Source: Manihot esculenta
Taxonomy: Eukaryota; Streptophyta; Magnoliopsida; Malpighiales; Euphorbiaceae
Direction of reading: 5' to 3'
Length of the DNA stretch: 64,000 nucleotides
Assembly (NCBI RefSeq): GCF_001659605.2
Contig: NC_035170.2
Location: 25,772,020 to 25,836,019 of the forward strand
Part shown: positions 47,537-58,927 of the stretch, piece after piece
Position numbering within the stretch: position 1 is the stretch's first letter
How the letters are laid out: the number at the start of each line of letters is the position of its first letter
Notes under the pieces: model-generated
Databases searched by the model: none
What the model saw: the letters and a program-made list of their open reading frames with translations, nothing else
Told to the model about the DNA's origin: nothing
Made by a program: the position numbers and the translations under genes

Positions 47537-49062
47537 GTAGGTGAATTTGTGTACTGTGTATGTTTGCGTTGCATGAATTGTCTTTTGAAGAGCTGATTTT
47601 AGCGGGCAAAGGTTGCTTAATAGTATGCGATTTTCTATGTGGTGCGTTTTGGGACGTAATAGTTTTCTTTTAGCTGGTATGCTTGGGTTGTAGCTTAAAT
47701 CAGCTTCCGGTGTGATGGTCTTTCACGATTGAGGTCATGTTTCTTGGAGTTAAGCAAGTGGCATCTAAATTTTCTAATTAATTAAACTCTTATAATGAAA
47801 TGGCTCTGTATTTGCCTCCAAGCGGAAAAGCAAGTAAATAAAGATAATTATTGTGCTAGAGGTGTAGAATTAGAAGGTGCCTAAGAAGAACAAGCGCATC
47901 CATTCAGATCATCAGTTCATAAAATAGAGGTTTCTTATTTCTTATTTTAGCGCAAGAGTGTGGCATTCCAACGAATTTAGTGTAATGCTAATATATACGA
48001 ATACATTGTGAGTAGAATCATGAGTAGATAATCAGATTTAAGTTTTAGCAAACAATTCATCCTTAGTGATGTTTGCAGCGATATATATTGGGGTGTTGGG
48101 TTCAAAGATTTTTTTGTTTGTTACAAATATGTATATAATGGAATGCGTAATGTATGGGCTATGTACATTATCTCATAATGTAAATTTATGTACATTATCT
48201 CATAATGTAAATTTCTTTCACATGAGTCAACGAGGAAATCATCTAAAATGATCAAAAGGTTGATAATTTGCAGAAGGCAGTTTTAGACATTATTTTAAAT
48301 TTCATACACCCGAAGAGTATTTATGGGGTTAGGTTTAGTTAAAAGTTTTTCCATTTTTAATTTAGAGGAAAAAAAAAAAAAAAAAAAGAAGAAGGGAAGA
48401 AGTTGCAAATTATTGCCAATATGAGCCTTCGAGAGACTTTGAGACTTTGAGACTTTGAGGTATAGCATTGGAAATCACTAAGTCACTGTATTTGTACTGT
48501 TCACTGAATCTTGAAGTGTCCAATGGCATCCCAGCATCCCCAGACCCGTACCAATTGCTCCAATTTGGTTTTAAACTAAACTAAAAACCCTAGATGGGCC
48601 ATGATCAGAATTCAAGTCTGCTTGTCAATTCAAACTACTGTTAAAGATCCTAAAGTAGAAGTTGGCTTCTTAATATATTTAATAAGGTGCAAGTTTCTAT
48701 TTGAATAGGCACTATTGCTTTTCCTTCAGTCATTTGTGACCTTGGAGGAATAGGTTGCCCTATCAATAAGTCTGAGCTAATTGTTGGAAATTTGATGCTT
48801 TGAGTTTTATGTACTGCTTTGGAAGCATACCCAATTGGCTACCAGGCTTCTCTGCAGTACCAGACACCCAAAGCAATATCTCATAGTTTTTTGCGATTGG
48901 ATTAATGGTCTCTATAGGAAAATTTATTTGGTTCATTTCTTTTTCTTGGCCTCTTGTTTCCAGCTTCTACTCTTGATTTGTATTGGTGCCATGTTGCAGT
49001 AGCTGTATTTTTAAACCTTGGCAGTGACAACTCTTCATCTTATTAACCTAATTGCAGGTTAA
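47537..49062 (+). other. MAD1 intron 1 and truncated start of exon 2
   Basis: Donor GTAGGT at 47537; acceptor CAG ends at 49057. The part 48246-49057 has a diverged copy at 15316-16091 and a short piece at about 56926-56980. A short tandem of the 25-base word containing GTACATTATCTC lies near 48160-48210. Confidence 0.65.
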
Positions 49063-49536
49063 AACTTTGCTTCTTGCCCAATGACAAGAAAATCCTTCCC
49101 CGGTTATTGCATCTTTCTCGTAGAATCACTAATATTCTGGAAAACCAAAAAGTAGAACAATGTTAGCAGATTTACCGCGGAAGCTCGAAGCATCGCAATC
49201 ACAGTATGCAAACTTCAATGGATCACTTACCTGTTAAAGGAGTTTCGTATACAGCCGGAGCTCCCCATTCCTTTGCACTGCGACAACCAAGCGGCTCAAC
49301 ATATAGTAGCCAACCCCATATTCCGCGAAAGAACGAAGCATCTAAACATCGATTGCCACCTTGTCCGTGATCAACTCTCCGGAGGCTTTATTTCAACGAT
49401 GCATGTATCATCTCCCCAGCAGATCACTGATCTGTTCACCAAGCCCCTTGGCGCGGCGCAGTTCCAAAATCTCCTCTCCAAAATGGGATTACCCATAATT
49501 CACGCACCTCCATCTTGCGGGGGGCTTAAGAGATAA
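49063..49536 (+). pseudogene. Copia RNase H fragment
   Basis: From about 49069 the plus strand reads CPMTRKSFPGYCIFL, a stop (TAG 49153-49155, where Gln is usual), then TAEARSIAITVCKLQW, LHCDNQAAQHIVANP, RTKHLNIDCHLVRDQL and DLFTKPLG. This is the C-terminal RNase H of a Ty1/copia polyprotein. It ends in TAA at 49534 beside a G-run (polypurine tract). All upstream pol domains are missing, so the fragment joins MAD1 exon 2 directly. Confidence 0.85.
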
Positions 49537-49795
49537 AAACTGACCTCATGCAAAATGACGCTGCAAAGAAAAGTGAGCAGTATGAAAATCAAAGGAAAAC
49601 GACATCGTAGATAAAGAAGTAAAACGATAGCTTTTTATTTATAAATGCAGCTCTTCCTAGATACTTCTAGAAAGATGTGGAGAGTTCCAGTTTATTAGTC
49701 TGTTAAAAATCTATTACATCCAATCCGTGTATATAAATATTCATGCACAATCAATAACAATTCAATTCTTTTTCCTCCCTAAAATTACAGTTACT
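49525..49795 (+). repeat. Probable 3' LTR of the Copia remnant
   Basis: After the polypurine tract (GCGGGGGGC) comes a short region with TATAAATA at 49732-49739 and an ending near AAAATTACA (about 49792). The boundaries are approximate because no second LTR is available for comparison. Confidence 0.5.
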
Positions 49796-50039
49796 TTCTC
49801 ATGGTTGTGGTTGAATAATTTCTGTGTCTCCTCATTGCCATCTTCTGGATTCCTCCGACGGATCTTTCTCCTTTGATGGTTCTACTTGATACTGTTCAGG
49901 CAAGTTTTGAAACTTGCTAGATATGGCAGTGTTGCTCGCAGGACACTGCTGTACAGTTTGCCATTTTGCTTCCATTCTGAGTGGACTAATTGAACATAAA
50001 TTAACTTTGTAGTGAATTATGTTTGTAATTAATCACCTT
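49796..50039. other. Unassigned sequence of average composition
   Basis: Less AT-rich than the surroundings, with no frame or motif I recognise. It could be an untranslated or intronic fragment of a host gene. Confidence 0.35.
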
Positions 50040-50290
50040 AAGCATTCCATGCTCATCTGTCATATTATGATATCAGAGTTTTTCTTCCATTTGAGTGTTT
50101 TTGAATAGAATAAATATAATCCTTTTCTTTTCAAGTAAAGTCAGGTAAAATAATGAAATCTTTCCGACCAACGGTTTTAAAACATTTCAAACCTCAAAAA
50201 AACCTCATTTTAATGCTTTAAAAACCTATACTACATCTCCAATAATTTTCCTTCCAAACAAAGTACAAATGTTAGCACAAACATACATAC
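50040..50290 (-). repeat. Inverted copy of 9410-9610
   Basis: See 9410-9610. Here the order and strand are reversed. Confidence 0.7.
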
Positions 50291-50498
50291 AAGTATTTTG
50301 TATTAAAAGCTTGTTTGGCATTGAGTTTGAAGGCCAAAAAGCAGATTTTATAAATATAACTATTTAAAATCCATAATTTATTAATAATTTACATTAAAAT
50401 TAAACTAAAATCATTACTTTCAAATGTTGTTATTCAAACATAGCATAATATTCTCCAGATACTCTCTTGAGAAAGGCATTAGAAGATAAAAAAGGAAC

Positions 50499-50612
50499 AT
50501 GCCACCTGCTCATTGCAGCTTAAAGATTGAGTCATTCTCACGATTTTGTGAGCTACTTGAGAAGACTGGACTTGTGAAGTATGAATATGATGTTTTTGCA
50601 TCTGGCGACTAC
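50499..50612 (+). pseudogene. MATH exon 1 fragment
   Basis: ATG at 50499 opens MPPAHCSLKIESFSRF, nearly the same as the exon at 14127-14245, but it stops matching at FASGDY (50612), where the minus-strand end of copy E begins. No MATH exon 2 follows. Confidence 0.75.
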
Positions 50613-51880
50613 ATCTACATTCTAAATCAAGTCCTTCGGCGTTAGATCTAGTTCAAGAGAAATTACAGTCTGAAGTTCAGTTTCTAGAGAACTTTTTTCC
50701 TTCTGTAATGCCTCCAACCGACGACGAGTGTTGAAAGAACACAACACTGTTTTAGCTTTCTCTAAAACAGGCTTTAGACAATCAAGTTTGAATCCAACTT
50801 TCAAAGCATCCCCAACGCTTTGGATTATGGTCGTTAACTCATCAGGACTCATTGACATCCATGTTTTTTCCTTCAATGAAAGTGCAGAACCAAGTTCTCC
50901 CAGCATTGCTGCTATTGTATTAGCTCTCTCAAGCATGCAATTCTCCCAAAATTTTCCCTCAATGCAGTATATTCTGTTAAGGTCAGATACATGAGATTTT
51001 AGCACCTGAAAACCATAAAAATCTTCATAAAAATCAACCATATCTAGACAATTTTTTTAGTCTCTCTCCTCCAGATGTAGATGTGGGAACAGGAAAATCA
51101 CCAGACAAAGAATCAAACAAAGTATGAAATAAAGTACGAAATAACGTCCGCAACTCGGGAAGAATTGGATATTCAGCTGAAGCAAGACCAAGCTGTTCTA
51201 TATCAGTAAAGGATTCATCATACTGTAGGCATTACTGCATGATGTCCCACTGCTGAGTGATCCTAAATTTAATCAAATAAAAATTGAATTAGTGCAATCC
51301 AAGCATATTTAAAAATAAAATTATCTCAAATACTCAATATAATATAGCCAAATAGGTTTCTAAAGAAGAAGAAATTATCCAAATAGATTTACAAAGAAGA
51401 AGAAACTATTCCAAATTATTGATACCCAAATAGAGAAGAAGAAACTATTCCAAATTATTGATACCCAAATAGATTTACAATAAATTATATCTGATTAACA
51501 ATACCCAGATCTACAAGAATAAATTGACAGCAATAGATTAAATAAAAAACAATTCTATTTTCAGTACAAATTGACAAAAAAAAAAATCAGTAAACTGAAA
51601 AAAAAAAAAAGAAAGAGTACCTTTGATGGCGCGATGCTTGTCCTTCGCACATAGATGGAGCGGCTTGTGAGTGTTGGGCGACACGATCGTTGTGAGATAA
51701 TCTCTCTTTGATGCTCAACAAAGTCCTTTCACATGCAAATGTCTGCCACTTGTCAGCAATCATGAAGAAGAAGAAGAAGAAGAAGAAGAGTAGGAGGAAT
51801 AAGATGTTATGTTCCAAGAGGACGAGAAAGATGAGAAGAAAAAAATGAGAAAGATGAGAAGAAAAAAATGAGAACGATGA
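50613..51880 (-). pseudogene. Copy E: leader plus coiled-coil exon
   Basis: The minus strand has the leader and first exon (about 51880-51625, donor GTACTC), one intron unit and a coiled-coil exon. A 139-codon frame (50622-51041) reads MVDFYEDFYGFQVLKSH, GKFWENCMLERANTI, MSPDELTTIIQS and FKLDCLKPVLEKAK. A frame break near 51045-51060 separates it from the SGDFPVPTSGGER segment upstream, and the intact ARF-tail part is missing. Its 3' end (GACTTGATTTAGAATGTAG) abuts the MATH exon fragment tail to tail. Confidence 0.65.
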
Positions 51881-51956
51881 GGCAAGTGGCTGTGACCGGC
51901 GAGGAAGATGAATGGTCTAACCGAAAGAAATTTAGGGTTAGACTATCATAATGTAG

Positions 51957-51990
51957 TATATATAGGGGCTTAAAACTACGTAGTTTTAAG
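51957..51990 (-). promoter_or_regulatory. Copy E promoter: palindrome plus TATA
   Basis: Same 22-bp palindrome (51969-51990) and TATATATA (51957-51964) with the same spacing as copies A and B. Confidence 0.6.
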
Positions 51991-52520
51991 GGTGGCTTGG
52001 GTTCGATTTATTTTTTTCCCATTTTTTAAGAAAAAATTAAAATTAAATTGAAAACTGAAATTAAAAAAAATTGAACCATCAAATTAAATTGATTCAATTT
52101 AATTTAATTTTTTTAATTTCAACTGGAATCTGTTCTTTTCTATTAATTTTTATTATTTAAGTGATAATTTTATTTAGTTTAATTCCAATAATTCCTCTTT
52201 TAAGTGATAATAATAAAAAGTGAATATTATTTTATTATTAAGTATTTTTTTTTATTTATCTCATTTAATTATTTATAATAAATTTTAATGAGTTAGAATA
52301 TTTATTTTTTTAGAAAAACCAATAGTAACTTATATATTAAAATATTATATTCTTTTAATAGTGTATTTGCATGTTATAATTAATATAATAATTGATAATT
52401 AAAAAAAATAACATATTATTTAATTTCCGTAAATATTTATTTTTCTCTCATGAAATATTTATATTAAAAAATTATATATTTTGAATTCAAAAATTATATA
52501 TAGAGAGAAAAATTATAATT
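51991..52520 (-). repeat. Upstream flank of copy E
   Basis: Reverse complement of about 4891-5419. It is cut at about 52520 by a gypsy LTR fragment. Confidence 0.7.
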
Positions 52521-53446
52521 CAAAGGAGAGCATGAACCTGCTTCTGACCCAAAGGAGAGCTCAAGCACCTCCATTGTCGGCCAAAAGAACCCTTATAGGT
52601 GACCAATCGCCTCACATTCGACGGCCAAAGCTGCATGCAAAACCATACAACCTTCGGCGGCCGAACTTTGAGTTTCGGAAGCCGAACCTAGGGTACTTTC
52701 GGCGGCCGAACATTACTTTCGGGGGCCGAAAGTGGCAAAAGCTTCCTTAGTCTTTTCTTTTCAAAACTCAGCTCTTTTCTAATTCAAACCCTTGAAACAC
52801 TTAAAAACATTTTAGAAAACCTTCACTCTACCCATCAGGGAGGCTCCGACATCCAAGATTCCACCGGACGGTAGGAATTCCGATGTCTGAACTAGCTGGG
52901 TATTATATTCGGCGGCCGAAAGTCTCTTCCAGAAACGAAACTCATGCATGTTTGGCGGCCGAAACCCCCCTCCAGAGACGAAAGTCCAAACTTTCGGGGG
53001 CAAGGTTAGGCGGCCAAAACCACCTCTACAGGCAGGTTCGGCGGCCGAAACTATTTTCGGGAGCCGAACCTGAGTTCATCCAGAACTCAGCCTCTCATGC
53101 ATACAAGCCTCCTAAACCTTCCAAATACCCAAAACATGCATCCAACCTCTCAAAAACATGCATACACATGTACACACCCTTAACCATGCATAAAGGGGCC
53201 TAAAAACTAGTCTAAACCCCTCAAACAACCACATAAACACACTTATGCACAAAAGGGTACATAAACCCTATCATGCACAATCATGCAACTCATGCATAAA
53301 AACCCTCTAAACCCTTCATAAAACTCACTTAAAACACTGTAAAAACATTTTAAAACACCTCTGATATACCCTTCTAGAAGGCTCTGACATGCGAAATTCC
53401 ACCGGACGGTAAGAATTCCGATACCTGAATCTAGCGGGGTATTACA
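52521..53446 (-). mobile_element. Rearranged gypsy LTR fragments
   Basis: There are two partial LTRs of the TTCGGC-rich family on the minus strand. The right one (about 52908-53446) ends TGTAATACCCCGC (minus) at 53446. It keeps a TTCGGCGGCCGAA cluster of the transcribed region at 52908-53070, then jumps to the LTR terminus. The left one (about 52521-52907) keeps a TATA-like CTATAAGGG (near 52586), the upstream cluster and a terminus TATAATACCCAGC at 52907. Neither is complete, which suggests deletion or recombination after insertion. Confidence 0.7.
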
Positions 53447-54848
53447 GATATATTGGGAGAAAATTTATTAATTTATCTCTCAGTTTTGAAAATACATTAA
53501 GAGGTTTTAAAAAATCTACTAATTAGTTATTTTATTTATTTTAACCGATAAAAATTTTACCATTTAGTTTTTTTAATTTAGAAAAATTTATTAATTATTT
53601 TATAGAAAGTTTATTAATTAGTCTCTTTTTTTTCTTCAGTATTTACTAATCAAAATTAATAAAAGAATTAATTAATAAATTTTTAAAATTTTATAAATAT
53701 TTTAATATATTTTTTAAATGATTAATTAATGAGTTAAGATCAAAGTTAAAACAGAGTTTTAGATCAAATTATATTCTTCTTGATAATATACCACATTCAA
53801 AGTTTAGAAGTATAAGCTTGTTTCATTTCATAACTGCATTGAAAGTAAAATAACAACAAAACGAATGATTGAAAAGATTTGACCATGTCTTCCACGCAAA
53901 ATTTGACCATATCTAAAGTTATGGTTGGCACATGTCCATATTGAAATAACATGGGTTCTTCTTGAATATACGATGGATCTACATGACCTATCATATTATT
54001 AACAAATCTCTTGAATGTTCATGAGAACGGTAAGGGAGTTTCAATTTGTGGGTTTAGTTTCTGAATTTCATATCAATCTATCCAGCTGTCTCTACAATTG
54101 CAACCTCATAGCTCACTTTTTAGCCCATTTGACTCAAATCTTTTGATTTATGATCAAATTAATCCATTTTTAATAAAAGAATACTAAAATAATAATCTTC
54201 TTGAAAATTTTATTACTAAAATATTGTTTTTATATGTTAATTTATTATAAATAAAAATAAAATATAAAACATTTCTTAAACAGTTTTTATATCATTAAAA
54301 TATAAAATTAATAAAATTAATATTTTATTATTAAAACATTTCAAATTTGCTAAATTAGACAATAAAAATTTTAAGAAAAAATTAAATGTCATCAAAAAAT
54401 TTAAAGCAAAAAAAAAATTTATTTCAGAATTTTTATTTTTAACATTATCATATATTACTAAATTTAAATTTGTAGACGCATGACTAAAATTGTAGACGGA
54501 TATTCAAGAATTCACTACTCCAATCTCTTATTTAAAAAAAAAAATTATTATTTATTTTTTATAATATAACGAAATTTATTAGTTAATTCATTAATTTTAT
54601 AAAATATATAAATATTTTAAAATTTTAAAATATGTTGGTGTAACTTTTGGTGAAAGCAGACACAGTTTAAGTCTCCTTTAATTACTTTTATTAATTTAAT
54701 GTATTATCTGCGTAGGAAAGTGAGTCATTTATAAATATGTAAGGCAAAATTGGATGCATTCCATGCATGATTTCAATGTCCTTTCCCCTTTTCATAATAT
54801 TTCACCAAATTTCCTGTAAGTTGGGTCCAAACACACTCCTAATCGATA
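53447..54848. other. AT-rich non-coding DNA
   Basis: No gene is seen. TTAATTAGT-type repeats dominate the left half. Confidence 0.5.
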
Positions 54849-55579
54849 TCAACTAAAGATACTAGCTAAACATCTACATTCTAAATCAAGTCCTTCAGAG
54901 TTAGATATAAGCTCTAGTTCAAGAGATTGTATCTGAGAAATTACAGACTGAAGTTGAGTTTCTAGAAAATTTTTTTCCTTCTGTAATGCCTCCAACCGGC
55001 AACGAGTCTTGAAAGACCACAACACTGTTTTAGCTTTCTCTAAAACAGGCTTTAGACAATCAAGTTTGAATCCAACTTTCAAAGCATCCCCAACGCTTTG
55101 GATTATGGTCGTTAACTCATCAGGACTCATTGACATCCATGTTTTTTCCTTCAATGAAAGTGCAGAACCAAGTTCTCCCAGCATTGCTGCTATTGTATTA
55201 GCTCTCTCAAGCATGCAATTCTCCCAAAATTTTCCCTCAATGCAGTATATTTTGTTAAGGTCAGAAGCATGAGATTTTAGCAACGGAAAACCATAAAAAT
55301 CTTCATAAAAATCTTCAGATGTATCACCAAACAAAGAAGAATCAAATGAAGTAAGAAACTCCGGAAGAATTGGATGTTCAGCTGAAGCAAGACCAAGCTG
55401 TTCTGTATCTTGACTCTGAATCGCCACCTCAGTCTCACCTTCCTTTTCAGTTCCTCCCTCCCCCTGTTCATAAACAATGGAACACTCAGCTTTAGAAGGT
55501 CTTATTTGAGAAGTAACCCCAGTAGAGCTAGTTTTTGCCCGCACGTTCCTCGGTTCCAATTCCCATGGTGGCACTCTTT
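54849..55579 (-). pseudogene. Copy F: intact ARF-tail/coiled-coil exon
   Basis: An uninterrupted frame follows acceptor TTGCCTTCCAG (minus, ending at 55580) and runs about 240 codons. It begins ERVPPWELEPRNVRAK, which resembles the end of the ARF ancillary domain. It passes through TSSTGVTSQIRPSKAE and an acidic GGTEKEGETEVAI stretch, then FYEDFYGFPLLKSH, NCMLERANTIAAML, MSPDELTTIIQS and FKLDCLKPVLEKAK, and ends in a coiled coil (about the last 45 residues). It is the best-kept member of the repeated unit and shows that the ARF-like and coiled-coil parts share one exon. No promoter or first exon lies upstream in this copy, so expression is doubtful. The coiled-coil family assignment (RTM3-like or PEARLI4-like) is tentative. 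Confidence 0.6.
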
Positions 55580-55849
55580 CTGGAAGGCAAACAAACATAT
55601 AATTGAATTCTATTATTTAAGTAGATTAAAAGGCAAAAGGAAGTAAATACAGTTGTCACAAAATAAAGGCAAAAGGCCTTTTTAAAACCCTAACAAATAT
55701 CCAAATATCTACTTAAGTTCCTAACAAATTTTTTAGTTCATTTAAGCCCTCCAGTAAACAGAAATAACACAATCCATTTGCTCCCATTATCCCTTCCGTC
55801 AAGTGGGCGGGACTTTTCCCTAAAAGAAAATCATAAATCTTTCTCAGCC
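55580..55849. other. No clear feature
   Basis: Intron-like sequence upstream of the copy F exon and left of the CNGC fragment. No motif is recognised. Confidence 0.35.
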
Positions 55850-56205
55850 ACCAAAAGCATCTGGCACAAGAAAGAAAATTCTTGAACCACAGGGCCCATT
55901 TCTCTAGAAATGGAACAAAATATGTGTGCCGGCCTGCATGGTTGATGTGTCCATAGAGCCTTTGTTCTTTCACATCCCAGTGATTGATGGCGAGAATAAA
56001 TGCCTCGACTTGGACAAAAAGTTGAAAACTACTGCTTGTGTGCTCAAAACCTTCATTGATGTGTTCTGTATTCTCCGTATAATTTTTCAATTCCTTGCGG
56101 GGTTTATTGCCCATTCCTCTCGAGTATTTGAAAGAGGGGAGAGGATCCTATCATTATCGCTAGATACATGACCTCCAACTTCATCGTTAATGTACTATCA
56201 AGTGA
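55850..56205 (+). pseudogene. Cyclic-nucleotide-gated channel (CNGC) exon fragment
   Basis: The plus strand reads KKILEPQGPFL, a stop (TAG 55905-55907, where Gln is usual), then KWNKICVPACMVDVSIEPLF, IPVIDGENKCLDLDKKL and RIIFQFLAGFIAHSSRVF. A frame change near 56140 moves into EDPIIIARYMTSNFIVN. This is the end of the cytosolic N-terminus, S1, the S1-S2 region and S2 of a plant CNGC. The rest of the channel (S3-S6, pore, nucleotide-binding domain) is absent. The stop, the frameshift and the truncation make it a dead fragment. Confidence 0.8.
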
Positions 56206-56559
56206 TATTTCCTTTTCTTGCTTAATAACACTAACTAATTACTACAGATTTTAGCTGGCAGCAATTAAAGGCAATACTCTTTGTTTTTGCTCAGGTGGTA
56301 ATGAGGGAGACAAGCTCTACCATTAAAGCTCAACTTTAGTGCTTTCTCTCTTTCTACATTCTTGAAAGCATTAATCTTTGAGCATGAGAAGGTCGAAATA
56401 TTGGGTTCAAGAGTAGAAAGAGAAAAGCCCTCATCTTTTCCAAAAAGATGAGAGAGAGAGAGAAGAAAGAAGACTACTATGTGGGTGTCCTGCAGAATGA
56501 TCCATAGCTATAGCAATTAACCCTGCATTCACAGTAGGTATATTAGTGCAAAAATTTAT
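56206..56559. other. No clear feature
   Basis: It contains a GAGAGA run near 56450-56465 and no recognisable coding. It may be intronic sequence carried along with the CNGC fragment. Confidence 0.35.
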
Positions 56560-56729
56560 ATCCTAATTGAATTTCAGTAATTATTATTTTATGACAATCC
56601 AAACACATTCAAATAAATAATAATTATCTACTACTATTTTAATATTGTGATAATTATTTTTAATATTTTAAAATAATATTTAAATTTATTATTTTAATAA
56701 CCATACATAAAAATTTTATTTTTTTAATT

Positions 56730-56770
<41 letters not shown>

Positions 56771-56925
56771 AAATTACCATTTAATTTATATCTTTATTTT
56801 AAAAATCTATTTATACTATATATAAATAATAATATTATCATCTATTTTAAAAAATAATATAAAAAAATATTTTATTGAATTTACAGTTCTATTCATATAA
56901 TAACTCTAATTAAATTTAAGGTAAT
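56560..56925 (-). repeat. Inverted copy of 4025-4460, with a long (AT)n run
   Basis: Matches 4025-4460 in reverse complement. The central microsatellite (about 56733-56768) is about 36 bases here, longer than at 4258-4276. Confidence 0.75.
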
Positions 56926-57606
56926 TTTAGACATTATTTTAAATTTCACTGACCAAAGAGTATGTTATGGGGTTTGGAATGCATTTAAATTTCACTGACC
57001 AAAGAGTATGTTAAAATCTAAAAATTAAAGCATAATTTATCTTTAAATTTAAAATATTTACTCATTTACTTTCCGTTAATTTTATGGAGTTTGGAATGCA
57101 TTTAGATATAATTCAGTTTTTTATAATTTATTTTTAAAAGTTGAAGGGTTTAATTATTTTTAACATAATTCAATTAAAAAGTTTTTTTATTAAATAATTA
57201 AAAAATTTTAAGTTCTCAATAAATAATAAAATTCTGCATATTTAATTAATATTTTTATTTGACTTCTAAAAAATTGAAAGAATTTATCTTTAATTTATTT
57301 TTTTTTTCACTTAATTAAATTATTTAAAAAATTCACTTCTTACAAGTAATAAATTTGAAATAACAAGCCGAAGTTAAAATTTAAAAGGTTTATTATTTTT
57401 CAAAAGGTTTATTTGATTTATTTTTAAATTAAAATATTTATTTTTATCTATTTTAATAGTTAACATATTTAATTAAATATAAAATAAATAAATTAAAAAC
57501 TTACATAAATATTGGACCATATTTTAAGGTCAAAATCTTTACACATTTATGGCCAATTTCATAAGGTTTGAGGGGTTAATTGAGATTAATTAAAAACTTA
57601 AGTTAG
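56926..57606 (+). repeat. MAD1 intron scrap plus MAD1 upstream block
   Basis: Bases 56926-57009 hold the start of the MAD1 intron-1 repeat twice (AAATTTCACTGACC followed by AAAGAGTATGTTA). Bases 57009-57600 copy 46546-47135. The order, intron piece before promoter piece, is not that of the gene, so the segment is rearranged. Confidence 0.7.
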
Positions 57607-58729
57607 ACGAAGCACTACCATGAGTAACCACATATGATGGGCCTACATCAAGCATTGAATCTCTGGACCCAACTCGTAAAGAAAAAAAAATAGTAATAAT
57701 GAAAATATATAATTAAAGATGTCTCCATTGTATTGTTGCTATTATAAAAACGTGACCACCAACATCAAATCAACAGAATATTTGAATAAAAATAGGTGCA
57801 CAGTTAGCTTTGTGCAACTAACAAATCAGAGCCAATTGTAGCACATAGCCAATGTAATTATGGTGAAATTTTTTTTTTTTTTTTTTTTCTTTCCCCTCAA
57901 CTTCTTCCTTTAAAGGGTAACTATATATGGTCAAAACTCAGGGTAACAATTTTGAAAAACTCAAATATTTTTTATATTCCACGATTTGAAAAGTATTTCT
58001 GGTAGCAACCTGGAAAAGAAAACGGACATTTGACCAGACGTTATTCAATAGCATTACAGTGTACAGTGGTTGACAAATGGTATGTTTTGAAAGGGGAATA
58101 ATCCAAAAACATAACGTAAATTACATCATTGCCTACTCGGATACAGCTAGAGAAAAGCAGATTACAATCAATATTAAACCGTATCGGGTTTTGCGGTTGG
58201 GGAAAAACTGAAAGAAAACTCAACTAACCAATCATGAATCTATCGGTCAAACAAGAAAATCTGCTCTATATAACTAAATATCTAAAATACATGTTCCCAA
58301 AAAAAAAATTGCCTAATCTTTTGATATTAGGAAAAATAACATGGAAATCGAAATTTTTCAAGAGGAAGAGCTATCCAAAATTTTCTAAACAGAAAAGCAG
58401 GGATTGCATAGAAAGTTAAGCATAAAGAAAAGATGATAACAATAAAAGAGCTTAAAGCTATACAAAAGTAAAATCGAAGATAAAATCTTTTGGGGAAAAA
58501 ATTTAGAATCTTGAAGAAGAAGGAAATTTTGACGAACCTTTCTGGAGCTATAAAACAAAAGGAAAATCAAAATACGAATCCCCAAAGTAATCTTCAAAGA
58601 GCAATGCAGCACCTTCATAACAACAATGCAAAAAATCAGCGATGGCAAGTAAACCAGATGAAGCCAGAGAAACGATTTGGTAGGCGAGAATCAATAGAAA
58701 ACGAAAGTAACCTGTCAAGAACGATTCTT
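57607..58729. other. No assignable gene; T-run at about 57870
   Basis: Mixed-composition sequence. A T-run of about 19 lies near 57870-57888. If the leader at 58730-58927 is real, this stretch contains its first intron and possibly an acceptor (CTTTTCCAG, minus, near 58012), but no convincing coding exon follows. Confidence 0.35.
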
Positions 58730-58927
58730 TCAATGCCTTAACACTTTTTCGAGCTGTTTCCCAGCAAACAAATGAACGCGAGAAGAGAGCAACAGAACTG
58801 CAAAGTAAAAGCCCAGGAAATTGCAGAGAAGGAGAGCAAGAATCAAGCTAATATAACCGAAAGCGAGATTGAGAGGAGAGGAGAGGAGAGGAGAAGGATG
58901 ATTTAAAGCAGAGACGGGCATTTATAG
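58730..58927 (-). promoter_or_regulatory. Orphan promoter and 5' leader
   Basis: On the minus strand CTATAAAT (58920-58927) is followed about 30 bases later by a pyrimidine tract of repeated TCTCC units (58869-58895), then a leader to about 58730 with donor-like GACAG/GTTACT near 58690. Upstream (to about 59100) the sequence is less AT-rich with GCGCG and ACACGTTCG words. This is the look of a plant housekeeping promoter with a leader intron. The coding part was not found. The nearby MAD1 exons read the same way but end 310 bases upstream. Confidence 0.4.
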
